A stretch of DNA of 64,000 nucleotides from Glycine soja. Taxonomy: Eukaryota; Streptophyta; Magnoliopsida; Fabales; Fabaceae. Shown piece by piece: positions 11,247 through 22,836 of this stretch. The notes beneath the pieces are model-generated. The model was not told the DNA's origin. It was given only the letters and a program-made list of their open reading frames with translations, and did no database searches. The position numbers were made by a program, and so were the translations under genes. Location: positions 35,747,112 through 35,811,111 of the forward strand of contig NC_041002.1 in NCBI RefSeq assembly GCF_004193775.1, given 5' to 3'. Position 1 is the first letter of the stretch. Each line of letters begins with the position of its first letter.

Positions 11247-12664
11247 ATGAGTCTTCATTCTTCATCTAGTGTTAATGGTGAGGGTTCTACTCCTAAGGAC
11301 CCCTTGTATAAGATATTAGATGAGTTGAGATCCCTTAAGTTGTGGAAAGAAAAACAAGAGAGAAAAGAAAAAGGAAAAAAAGAGTGGAAGAAATAAGTCA
11401 AGATGAAAGAGAGAAAATAAGAAAGGAAGAAAGAAGAAAAATAATGAAAGAAATGGAAAAAGAAAAATATGCCTCCTATAGTAGTCATGAATTTCGCAAG
11501 AGCCTAAGTGAAGAACTTAGTGACTATTATAGAGGAAGGCATAGGTCACATCCTAGAACTCACTCCCATAGGAGAGAAAAGGAAAGAAAACCTCAAAAGG
11601 CTAACATTAACCTCTCATATTTCCATGGGAAGGACAATGTAAAAGCTTATTTAGATTGGGAAATGAAGGTTGAGCAACTCTTTGCTTGCCATCATACAAG
11701 TGAGGAAAGGAAGGTTCCTTTAGCTACCCATAGCTTCCAAGGGTATGCACTCTATTGGTGGACTTCCCTTGTTAGGGAAAGAAGGATTCATGGGGATCCT
11801 CCAGTAGTGTATTGGAATGACTTGAAAAGTGCCCTTAGGAAGAGGCACATCCCCTCCTACTATGAAATGAAGCTTATGGACAAGCTCCAAAGGCTTAGAC
11901 AAAGGAGTATGATTGTTGAAGAGTATAGGCAACAAATGGAACTACTCCTTTTGAGAGCTAGGCTTAGGGAGGAGGAAAGAACAAGTATTGCTAGGTTCCT
12001 TAGTGGGCTTAAAATGGAAGTGAGGGACAAGGTTGAGCTCCTTCCACCATATAGGGACCTAGATGACCTAGTCCAACTTTGCATAAGGGTAGAGCAACAA
12101 CTTAAAAGGAAGCCTACTTCAAAATCTTATGACTCTCACTCTTATCCAAAGAAAGACCAAGGTCAAGGCATCTTAGGGGCTGCACCTTCTAAGCCCAAAG
12201 ATGATAAGGGGAAGACAATAGAAAAGCAACCCCCTAAGGCTAGTAAGCAAGAGAAGACTAGCTCTATAAAGTGCTTTAAATGTCTTGGAAAAGGACACAT
12301 TGCTTCTCAATGCCCCACCATGAAAACCATGATTATGAGAGGCCAAGACATTTATAGTAGCCAAGATGAGGTTACTACTTCACCTTCCTCTAGTGAAAGT
12401 GAAGAAGCAAAATGGGAAGAATCTAGTGAAGAAATCTACCCCCAAGAAGAAGGGGACCTTCAAATGGTCAGAAGGCTTCTAAGAGGTCAATCTTGTGACT
12501 TGACCCAATCTCAAAGAGAGAATATTTTTCACACAAGGTGTAAAATTTTTTATAACACATGCTCTTTCATTGTAGATAGTGGTTCATGTTGCAATTGTTA
12601 CATGAATTTGGTAATATATTTCCCAAAGAGATATCCCCTAGGCTACCTCCTCTTAGGGGAATAG
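11247..12664 (+). pseudogene. gag: gag of family A Ty3 element (frameshifted)
   Basis: The likely start is the ATG at 11247 (MSLHSSSSVNGEGS), by comparison with the minus-strand copy. A frameshift near 11370-11395 moves the frame to the 440-codon frame starting at 11342. That frame carries a charged basic N-terminal region, a retrotransposon gag domain (PYFHG-like start, YWW and WNDLKSALRKRH), and a zinc knuckle CFKCLGKGHIASQC (C-x2-C-x4-H-x4-C). Gag forms the virus-like particle and binds the RNA. The frame ends by reading through a protease start (IVDSGSCCNC) into RT-side sequence in the wrong frame, stopping at 12664. Confidence 0.85.
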
Positions 12665-15379
12665 AACACCAAATAAACTTAGTCCCAGGAGCAAGCCTTC
12701 CTAATAGGCCAACTTATAGGACTAACCCTCAGGAGACTAAGGAAATAAAGTCTCAGGTTAAAGAATTGTTGGAGAAGGGCTAGGTCCAAGAGAGCCTAAG
12801 CCCTTGTGTTGTGCCAGTGTTCTTGGTGACCAAAAAGGATGGTAAGTGGAGAATGTGTACAGATTGCAGGGCCATCAACAACATTACTGTAAAGTATAGG
12901 CACCTCATTCCTAGACTTGATGATTTGCTTGATGAGTTTCATTGGGCTAACATCTTTCAAAAATTGATCTTAAAAGTGGTTATCACCAAATCAGGATGAA
13001 AGAGGGTGATCAGTGGAAAACCGCTTTCAAGACCAAGTTTGGTTTGTATGAATGGCTAGTGATGCCTTTTGGGCTCACTAATGCACCAAGCACCTTTATG
13101 AGGCTTATGCATCATGTCTTAAGGGATTTCATAGGTAGATTTGTAGTTGTTTATTTTGATGATATTTTAGTGTATAGTAGGAGCCTAGATGATCACTTAG
13201 GACATCTCAGGCAAGTTCTTTCAATCCTTAAGAAAAACACCCTCTATGCAAATATAGAGAAGTGTACCTTTTGTGTAGATCATATAGTTTTCTTAGGGTT
13301 TCTAGTTGGTAGAAATGGGGTCCAAGTGGACCTTGAGAAAATCAAGGCCATCCAAGAATGGCCCACCCCAAAAAGTAGGAGATATTAAGAGCTTCCATGG
13401 GTTAGCAAGCTTCTATAGAAGGTTCGTTCCTAATTTCTCTACAATTGCCCCACCTCTCAATGAGCTGGTGAAGAAGAATGTGGCATTTACTTGGGGTGAA
13501 AGACAAGAGCAAGCCTTTTCTTTGCTCAAAGAAAAGCTTACTAAGTCACTTGTTCTAGCTCTTCCAGACTTTTCTAAAACTTTTGAGCTAGAATGTGATG
13601 CCTCTGGAGTGGGAGTTGGAGCTGTATTGTTACAAGGTGGGCACACTATTGCTTATTTTAGTGAAAAACTTCATGGTGCCACCCTCAACTACCCCACCTA
13701 TGATAAAGAGCTTTATGCCTTAATAAGAGCCCTCCAAACTTGGGAACATTACCTTGTTTCCAAGGAATTTGTCATTCATAGTGATCATGAATCGCTTAAG
13801 TACATTAGAGGGCAAAGCAAGTTAAACAAAAGGCATGCAAAATGGGTAGACTACCTAGAGCAATTTCCATATGTTATCAAATACAAAAAGGGAAAAACAA
13901 ATGTGGTAGTTGATGCCCTCTCTAGGATACACACATTGTTTTGCTCCTTAAGAGCTCAAATTTTAGGATTTGATAACATTAGGGACTTGTATGCTTTAGA
14001 TGAACATTTCTCTCCCATTTATGAGAGTTGTGGGCAAAAGGCCCAAGATGGATTCTATTTGGTTGAGTGGTATGTGTTCAAAGATGGAAAGCTTTGCATA
14101 CCCCAAGGATCCATCAAGAAATTACTTGTGAAAGAGAGCCATGAGGGTGGGCTTATGGGCCCTTTTGGGATAGACAAGACCCTTGTCTTACTCAAAGAAA
14201 AGTTTTATTGGCCCCATATGAAGAAAGATGTCCATAAGCATTGCACTAGGTGTGTGGCTTGTTTACAAGCCAAGTCTAGGGTGATGCCTCATGGGCTATA
14301 CACACCCTTTACCCATCCCATCTGCACCTTGGGTAGACATTAGTATGGAATTTGTCCTTGGGCTTCCTAGAACCCAAAGAGGTGTAGACTTTATCTTTGT
14401 GGTGGTGGATAGGTTTAGCAAGATGGCACACTTTATACCATGCCACAAGGTGGATGATGCTTCCCACATCTCAAAACTCTTTTTTAGGGAAGTTGTGAGA
14501 CTCCATGGTTTTCCTAAGACCATTGTGTCAGATAGAGATGCTAAGTTCCTTAGCCACTTCTGGAAAACCTTATGGGCTAAGCTAGGAACTAATCTTCTTT
14601 CCTCTACCACTTGTCATCCACAAACTGGTGGACAAACAGAGGTAGTGAATGGGTCTTTATCCACCTATTTAAGGGCTCTTGTAAAATGCAACCATAAGTC
14701 TTGGGATGAGTATCTTCCTCATGTAGAATTTGCCTACAACAGGGGGGGTTCATAGAACCACCAAGCAATCCTCTTTTGAGGTTGTCTATGGGTTCAGTCC
14801 CCTAACACCCTTAAACCTCATTCCCCTCCCACTTGACACTTCTTTTATACATAAAGAAGGGGAATCTAGGTCAGAGTTTGTAAAGAAGTTGCATGAGAGG
14901 GTTAAAAACCAAATAGAGAACCAAACAAAGGTGTATTCAACTAAAAGCAATAGAGGAAGAAAGAAGCTAATCTTAATGAAAAGGACTGGGTTTGGCTCCA
15001 TCTTAGGAAGGATAGATTCCCTACTAAAAGGAAATCCAAGCTTAACCCTAGAGGGGATGGAGCTTTTTAGGTCTCGAAGAGGATCAATAACAATGCCTAT
15101 AGGTTGGACCTCACAGAAGAGTATGGAGTCAACACCACTTTTAACATTTTTTATTTAATTCCTTTTACAGGTGGAGCTGATATTGAGGAGGAAGAACCAA
15201 TAGATTTGAGGTCAAATCCTATTAAAGGGGGAAAGGATGATGCAATTCTCTCTAGGAAGGGACCAATCACCAGAGCCATGAGCCAGAGGCTCCAAGAGGA
15301 TTGGACTAGAACTGCTAAAGAAGGCCCTAGGGTTCTCATGAACCTCAGGGTAGATTTCAGGCCCATGGGCGAAGTATGA
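12572..15379 (+). pseudogene. pol: pol of family A Ty3 element (protease deleted; RT, RNase H, integrase broken)
   Basis: Protease is reduced to its DSG active-site start at about 12575-12583 and joins RT sequence by about 12600. RT runs from 12586: an in-frame TAG at 12781, VPVFLVTKKDGKWRM, a frameshift near 12970-12996, then [13 protein letters not shown] and the catalytic FDDILVYS. A shift near 13380 leads into RNase H ([23 protein letters not shown]) and the integrase HHCC zinc finger ending [13 protein letters not shown]. The integrase core from 14291 has the expected first Asp, IVSDRDAKF and a Glu after TGGQTE. Another shift near 14745 leads to the C-terminal end, which finishes inside the 3' LTR at 15379. 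At least five lesions are present. Confidence 0.85.
15224..15237 (+). other. Polypurine tract of family A element
   Basis: AAAGGGGGAAAGGA immediately precedes the 3' LTR start (TGATG at 15238). It is the expected primer for plus-strand DNA synthesis and lies inside the end of the pol frame. Confidence 0.8.
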
Positions 15380-16224
15380 GCCCACTTATCTTTGTACATA
15401 TTAGATTAAGGTTTCATTATTTTTGGGCCTTGTATTTAGGGCTCCATAATGTAGGTAGGGTACCCTAGAAATGTAGGATTTTCAGCCCTTGTATTTTAGG
15501 GCACCTAGACTAGTTTTTGTATTAGGAGTAGTTTTGTAATTTCACATGCATTAAGTGAATATTTGATGTGTGTGTTGGGAAATAAATTTAATTTAATTGG
15601 GAGAAGCCCAATCCAATTAAATTTTAGAGGGGGAGGTGAGCATTTGCTTGCTACACCCCATTGTCACATCATATAGTCACACTTTGTGCATGCCCTTCAT
15701 GCTTTATATGCCTCATGACACCTTAGAATACTTAGTGGAGAATCTTGGACTTGATCTTGGATTATTGGGCAGAACCATAGCTAGAATTCACTAATCATAA
15801 TTAGTGAAATTTTTGCTCCAAAATTTAGCTTCATAAATTCAATTTCAAATTCAAGTGAAATTTGAATAGAAATTCAAATTTCCCTCCAATTTTGTGAGAC
15901 ACTTAGGCTATAAATAGAGGTCATATGTGTGCATTTTTCAACTTTGATCATTTGAGAATTACACTTCAAAGTTCAGACCTCATTTGAGGGACAAAATTTC
16001 GTGCCCCTTCTCCCCTTCTCCCTCCACTCATCTTCTCCTACCTTCAAGCTCTTATTCATGGCTTCGTATGGTGGTGAGCTTCTTCTTGACTCATCTTCTC
16101 CTTGAAGTGGCGTCTCCAATCATCTTTCTTCCTTCTCCATTCCACTGCCATGATCTTCAAGAAGCAAAGGACTCGATTGATGAAGAAGATCCAAGGCCTA
16201 GAAGCTCCACATAGAGCTACATCT
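15238..16224 (+). repeat. 3' LTR of family A element
   Basis: 987 bases, matching the 5' LTR with scattered substitutions and small indels. The terminal CA has become CT. TATA box TATAAATAG at about 15909. Confidence 0.9.
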
Positions 16225-16491
16225 TCCATGTTATTCTTTCTTCTAAAGCCTCCATAGGCTCCCTACACCCTATATTTTATACCTTTGTAGGTTTCACTTA
16301 GTATTCATTGATTACCTCAACAGACAACCCCACCACCAATATTATTAACCCCTATAGGTTTCACTTAGTATTCTGTAAGCCTTTGAAGGTTCTTCCAAGT
16401 ATTCTTTCGAAAAGCCTTTTCAGACTTCACCCAAGTATTCTTTCAAAAAGTCTCTCTAGGATTCACACCCTCAATAGAAAATGCTACTAGA
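16225..16491. repeat. Short degenerate tandem repeats at the family A insertion site
   Basis: Several imperfect units of about 35-40 bases share a core like AAGTATTC TTTC(G/A)AAAAGCC or GGTTTCACTTAGTATTC. They continue the type of sequence seen at 8281-8347. No gene is visible. Confidence 0.55.
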
Positions 16492-17820
16492 TGTTAGGTT
16501 TGAGCGACACTTGTCTTATCTACCTTAGATTTTGATAAATAACAAAAATTATAAATTAATGATATTCTAATGAGCTTTTGACAAGTGAACAAGTTTGACA
16601 AGTGGACAAATTCTATTTCTTAAAGGATTTAACAATATGTTGTATCGTTCATGAAGAATTGCTATGTTAACTATTTATCCAGCGTCTAACACGCTAAAAT
16701 GAAATAACGTCCACTCTCTTTGACAATTAGTGTTATACACTATGTTATTGCTTATACCATGCATCTAGCTAGTAAGTAACTTATACATCTTCTGGAATGA
16801 TTAGCACTGGCAAAAAGTCGGTGGTAATGATAAAAGGGAAGTACACGTATTCCATCCTATACAAATTCCTTTTTTCTTTCTCTAATTTTAAATGCTAATA
16901 TTTGAATTTAAAGAAAGGAGAAATTAGAAGGTGTTGATAACAATATTCTCTAAAGGTCGCTTTCGCTAAAAGACAAAGGGCCTATGGGGTTATTTGAACT
17001 ATCATAAAAATCCTTGCTAATCAGAGCATGCCATGTAGTCTTCTCCTTTACTTTGAGACAATAGTCCTTTTAAGGAATCAACGTTGATCCCGCAACAAAT
17101 CTCTCATAGAAGTTTATAAAAGGAATTCACTACTCAAAAAGAGAAGTGGAAAAATATTGACGAAAAAGCAAGAAATTAACTGAAGTAAAACTATGCTGAA
17201 ATTACTGGATGACTAATACAAAGCTCTCATTTATTTATTCATTGCTGAGCAAAGTCATTTTGTAATTGAGCTTTATTGTTTATCCACTCTTTGTCCTATT
17301 GAATACTTTTAATCATTCAAACTATTATTTGTGAAAACCAGGAGTGACTTAGTGTTAAAAAATACTTAAGTTTCTTAGATTCAAAGAAAGTGCCATAAGT
17401 GGTATTAAAAATACTTGTAAATCTAGGAGTGACAAGTTAGAATACTTGTTTTTAACCAAGTTTTTGATTAGTAGAACCCTTTACTGTTGAGTAAAGGAGA
17501 ATTGGACATAGCTCAGGTTGAGTGAATCAGTATAAACCAAGTGTTTCTACTTCTCTCCTTTATGGTTTATTGAGCATTCCATTAACATTCTCTGTCACTT
17601 TTTTTATACCAAGTGTTTATTTGAAAAAACTTTTTTAAAAGGATTCTCTGCTACTAAGTGTCTAGATAATCCAACTTGTGTTTATTAAACCTTGTTTTTC
17701 TCCTCAATGGACTACCAATCTTCTACATTTACATCCATATTTGTGCTTTGTACAAGTTTATTATATCCTTGATTAACACAATATTCAACCCCCCCTTCTA
17801 GTGTGATTGTTGTTATTTCA
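16492..17820 (+). repeat. 5' LTR of copia element
   Basis: Begins TGTTAGG and ends TTATTTCA, directly before the primer site. TATA-like TTATAAAAGG lies at about 17114. The section AATCAGTATAAACCAAGTG and the C-rich stretch near 17790 are typical of this LTR class. The left boundary is inferred from TG and length, without a second LTR to confirm it. Confidence 0.65.
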
Positions 17821-17822
17821 GT

Positions 17823-17835
17823 TGGTATCAAAGCT
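17823..17835 (+). other. Primer binding site of copia element
   Basis: TGGTATCAAAGCT starts two bases after the LTR end. It is a one-base variant of the initiator Met-tRNA primer site. Confidence 0.7.
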
Positions 17836-17895
17836 TGGCCTCAAGGGTTGAGTATCTGACAATACTAAGGAAAAGATTCAGGATATTATATATAT

Positions 17896-19745
17896 GGAAT
17901 AAGGATTCTCCATCAATAAACCATCTCTGTTCAAAGGCATAAAATATGATTATTGGAAGGAGCACATGATAGCTTACTTTGAATCTATTCATATAGATCT
18001 ATGGAATGTGGTGGAAAATGGTGATTATATTTTGCATGATAATCACCTTAATGAGATTCCTAGAGGCCAATGGACGGAGGAGTAAAAACTCAAATTTATG
18101 CTCAACTTCAAGGCTCAGAATGTGATGTTGTGAGCGCTATCCAAAGAAGAATAGACCAAGGTACATAGTTTCAGAAGTGCCAAATAAATGTAGGACACTC
18201 TAGCTATAACATACAAAGGTACATCACAGGTGAAAAGGAACAAACTTAGTCTCCTCACTCGTAAGTATGAACTCTTCTCTATGGAAGAAGGCGAAGACAT
18301 ATAATGTATGTTCGAATGCTTCCAAACCATTCTTAATGAAGTAAGATCCTTAGGTAGAACTTATGATAATTATGATCATATTGAAAAAATTATGAGAAGT
18401 CTATCTAGGAAGTGAAGACCATAGGTAACAACACCAAGAGCCTTAAAGAATCTTGATTCTATGTCCCTTGAGGAACTAGTTGGTACCCTCAAGGTTCGTG
18501 AACAAGAAGTTCAGCAGGACGAAGGAACCAAAAGAGAAAAGTCTTTGACTCTTAGCAGCCAAAAGAACAAGAAGGCATCATCGTCCAAAGAACACGTATT
18601 GAGAAGTTCGTCCAAAGCTCTCAAGGATAATAATTCATCTGAAGAAGATTTTGATGAAGATGAGTTCTCCTTCATTTCACGTAAAATATGAAAAATGTGG
18701 TGAAAAAAAGTGGCTCCAAGTGGAAGAACTCTTCAAGAAGAATGTCCAAAGACAAGAGCTCCATAATTTGCTACAAATGCAAAAAGCCTAGACACTTCAA
18801 ATCTGAATGTCCAGAACTAGAGAAAGGTCAGGACAAGAAGAAATACTTCAAGACCAAATAAAAGAAGGGTCTTATGAGTACATGGGAAGATCTGGATGAC
18901 ATTTAGTCTGATGAAGAAGCCAACTTATGTCTGATGGCAGATACAACATCTGATGAATTTGAATCTAATAAGGAAGACGAGGTAAATTTTAATGACCCAA
19001 AAATTCTTAGAAAGCCTTATCATGAACTTCTATCTAATTCATCTATTCTCTTAAAAGATTACAAAAAATTGCAAAAAGGTTTAAAATTTTTATCCAAAGA
19101 TCATTTAAAACTTGAGAAAACTCTTTAGCATCAAGAAGAAATTTCACTGGACGTGTCTACACAAACATGTGGAGCTTGTATGACTCTTAAAGAAAAAAAG
19201 TTTGAGCTATGTATTAAGATTAAGACAAGTGCTAGAGAAAAAGCTACTCTTCTCAAGAACTTTTAGGAGTTGGAAAACAAACTGAAAGATCTTCAAAATG
19301 ATTTGAAGAAGCTGAATGAACTTCTTGATTAGCAAAAAAAAGAAAGATATGATCTATGGAGCGAATGTGCACAAGTAGACAAATATTATGAAGATCTCAA
19401 AAAAGAGTAAGCATAATCTTTGGGTTGAATGTGAAGAACACAAGATTTGTGAAATTCTAGAATGATAAGCTTTTGAAGAATCAATAAGTTATTGGTCAAC
19501 CTTAAGATGCTATCAAACATTATAAGGAAATTAGAACCTTCAAAACTACATTAGCCAAATTTGTTAATGGAATGGATAATCTTAACAAATTGTTAGGATA
19601 CTGTAGAAATTCCTCAGAAAAATTTGGAAATGGATATGATGGAAAGGTATATGTTCATGATAAGGACACCATTATCTGCTACTTCTATGGTAAAATTGGT
19701 CATACGACATCCAAGTGTAAAGACCGACTAAAAAGGGTATAGTCA
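17896..19745 (+). pseudogene. gag: copia gag (decayed)
   Basis: The sequence reads GFSINKPSLFKGIKYDYWKE at the start, the usual opening of plant copia gag, then SLEELVGTLKVREQEVQ at 18464-18515, and a knuckle CYKCKKPRHFKSEC near 18769 in which the usual Gly is Arg. A long coiled-coil-like Lys/Glu-rich region follows, with a second zinc-finger-like segment (CYFYGKIGHTTSKC) near 19680. Stops occur about every 100-200 bases. Confidence 0.75.
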
Positions 19746-22571
19746 ATACTTTTATGGCTAACACGAAAGGACCCAAAAAGATTTGGTACCAAAGAAAAAG
19801 ATTATTTCTATTACAAATGTCCTTGATAACATGAAACAGACACCTATCATGGTACCTGAACAGTGGCTGCTCACGACATATGACAGGAGAAAGGTGTATG
19901 TTCCAATTTCTAACTTCCTATCATGGTGGAACAATTACTTTCAGAGGGAATCAAAAAGGAAAAATAACCAGAGTAGGTAGAGTAAGTATTCATCCTTGTC
20001 CCTCTATTGATAATATTTTCTTTATTGAAGGTCTTAAACATAATCTATTGAGCATAAGCCAATTATGTGACAATGGATACAATGTCTCCTTTAACAAAGA
20101 TGAGTGTGTCGTTCTATGTAAAAATGGGTCTCCTTTATTCTTTGCCAAGAGAAAAGGTAACCTCTACAAAATCAGACTGGGATATCTCATAGATCAAAAA
20201 GTATCTTGGCTACCGTCCGTTAAAGAAAATCCATTGGCTATGGCATAAGAAACTTGGTCATGCAAGTTGAAGGTTAATCTCAATACTGTAGAAAAACAAC
20301 CCTGTAAAAGGTCTACCAAGTATGTCATACAAGCATGATTTACTTTGTGAGGCATGTCTACATGGGAATCAAATTAAAAAACTCTTTTTCCAGTAAAAAC
20401 ATTGTTTTCACCTCTAGACCCTTGCAGTTGATACACCTTGATTGTTTGGTCCAACCTGAATTGCATCCACAAGTGGAAAGAATTATGGACTTATCATAGT
20501 GGATGACTACTCTAGGACATGGGTCATACTCCTAAATCAGAAGGATGAGTCTTTTGATATCTTCTTTAAATTTTGTAAATGTGTTCAAAATTAAAAAAGA
20601 GTATGCATTACTTCAATCAGAAGTGATCATGGGAGAAATTTGAAAATGACAAGTTTCAACTGTTCTGTGAAGACAATGGAATTCTTCGCAATTTTTCAAC
20701 ACCAAGAACACCTCAACAAAATGGGGTAGGTGAAAGAAAGTACAAATCTCTACAAGAAATGGCTAGAACCATGCTCAATGATAATTTAACCCATAAGCAC
20801 TTTTACGCTGAAGCAGTGAATACTACATGTTATCTTCAAAACATAATTTACATAAGACCATCCTTAAAAAGACTTCTTATGAATTGTAGAAGGGACGAAA
20901 ACCCAACATATCATATTTTCATCTCTTTGGATGCAAATATTTTATTCTTTACACAAAGGATAACTTGGGAAAATTTGATTTAAAAAGTGATAATTGGATA
21001 TTTCTTGGATAATTTAAAACTTCGAAGGCATTCAAAGTTTATAACTCAAGAACCTTGGTAGTTGAAAAAGATATTCATATAAAATTTTTAAAAAAAGTTG
21101 ATAAAGATTTATCAGAGCTAGAAAAGTCTTTTGTAGATCTATGACTAGATGATAGCTCTACAACAACTAGCTCGTCCAGATAGTATCTAGAGATAGAAGT
21201 GTCCACTCAATAAGAAGTTCAAGAAGAGGTAAAAGAACCCATTGGACGCATCATGAGAAGAAATCATCTAGAAAGTTAAATCATTGGGGATGCAGTAGAT
21301 CATGTTCAAACAAGATCATCACTCAGAACACAAGAGCACACTGCATTGATCTCTGAAATGGAACCTAAACACATTGATGATGCAATGCAAGATGACAACT
21401 GGGTTAGAGTAATGCAAGAGGACTTTGATCGTTTTCAGAAGAATGATGTTTAGAAGTAAGTTGAATTACCAAAAGGAAAGAAAGTTATTGGAGTAAAATG
21501 GGTTTTTCACAATAAATTGGACGAAAATGGTAAGGTTATGAGAAACAAAGCAAGGTTAGTTGCTGAAGGATACTTATAACAAGAAGGTATAGACTACAAA
21601 GAAACTTATGCACCTGTAGCTTGTTTATAGGCAATACGCATCTTACTTGAAATGCTTTGTGAAGATTTGTGAAGATTTTTTTAAGTTGATGCAAACAGAA
21701 TTTGAAATGAGCATGATGGGAAAGCTGAAATTCTTTCTTGGATTACAAATAAAACATTCAACAAAGGCATCTACATCCATCAAACCAAGTATGTGAAAAC
21801 ATTAATGAAGAAATTCAACATGGACGATGCAAAAGAAATGAAGACTCCAATGCATCCCACGACATACCTTGGACTAGACGAGGAGTCAACAAAGGTGGAT
21901 GGGACTCAGTACAAAGCAATGATCGGCTCATTGCTCTATCTCACTGCGTCTAGGCCTGATATAATGTTCAATGTTTGTATATGTGTAAGATTTCAAAAAT
22001 AATCAAGGGAAGTTCATGTAACTGTAGTTAAACACATTTTTAGATATCTAATTGGAACTTCTAATCTTGGTATTCTATTCAACAAAAGTGAAAGTTTTAG
22101 ACTTACAAGCTACTATGATGCTGATTATGCTGGTGATAAAGTTGAAAGAAAAAACATTAATGGAAGCTGTCAATTCATTGGTGGAAACTTAGTGACATGG
22201 ATATGTAAGAAGCAAGGCTCAACTGCATTGTCCACCGCTGAAGCTAAATATATGTCAACAGTAAGTTGTTGTGCTCAACTACTTTAGATAAAGAATCAGC
22301 TTGAAGACTACAAGATTTATGAGAGTAAAATTCCCATCTACTGTGACAATAAAACTACTATTAATCTTTCAAAAAATCCAACATTTAATTTTAGAGCTAA
22401 ACATATAGAAATTAAACATCATTTCATAAGAGATCAAATTCAAAATGGGACAGTGGACTTATAGTTTGTACCTACTAATGATCGACTTGTTGACATTTTT
22501 ACAAAACCTTTAACTGAAGAAAGGTTGATTTTGTTAAGAAGTCAACTTGGAATGATCTCTGTTAATGAATG
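19746..22571 (+). pseudogene. pol: copia pol: integrase, RT (core deleted) and RNase H
   Basis: Pre-integrase sequence at 19980-20110 includes GLKHNLLSISQLCDNGYNVS. A stop-ridden integrase core spans 20400-20800. RT starts near 21370 (GVKWVFHNKLDENGKV, YKETYAPVA), but its centre is missing: sequence around 21655-21680 jumps to KLMQTEFEMSMMGKL, which normally lies after the YVDD catalytic motif. RNase H follows (YYDADYAGDKVERKN, STAEAKYMS, YCDNKTTINLSKNP, DIFTKPLTEERL). Roughly 110 RT residues are lost, including the active site. Confidence 0.85.
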
Positions 22572-22673
22572 ATTTAATCTTAATATGTCATCCACTATTA
22601 CATCCAAGGATATATCATCAAATAGACATTAACACACACTCCCAACATTCAATATATGGATGACATATCATGC

Positions 22674-22677
<4 letters not shown>

Positions 22678-22727
<50 letters not shown>
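22678..22727. repeat. (TTA)n microsatellite
   Basis: About 16 TTA repeats between the end of pol and the env-like gene. Confidence 0.95.
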
Positions 22728-22730
<3 letters not shown>

Positions 22731-22836
22731 AAACACAATGTTTTTATTTTGAAACATTGTAACATTTTTTGCTGAGTTAGTTTTGGAAAGCGGGCTTAAT
22801 GATTACTTTTGAAAAAGCCCACTATAAAACCTTAAG

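Larger units (their letters stand above)
8348..16224 (+). mobile_element. Ty3 LTR retrotransposon, family A, plus strand (7.9 kb, defective)
   Basis: Two LTRs begin TGATGCAAT and end ACATCA (3' copy ACATCT). The flanking 5-base duplication is ACCAT at 8343-8347 and TCCAT at 16225-16229, one mismatch. Order: LTR, primer site, ~1.9-kb leader, gag with a CCHC zinc knuckle, a protease start joined directly to RT, RNase H, integrase, polypurine tract, LTR. RT before integrase is the Ty3 order. Frameshifts, an in-frame stop and loss of most of the protease make it non-autonomous. The same family occurs on the minus strand at 37948-59227. Confidence 0.9.

Noticed and set aside
11720..12364. Minus-strand frames opposite family A gag
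   Set aside because: Shadows of the gag frame on the other strand; the gag frame has clear domain motifs.
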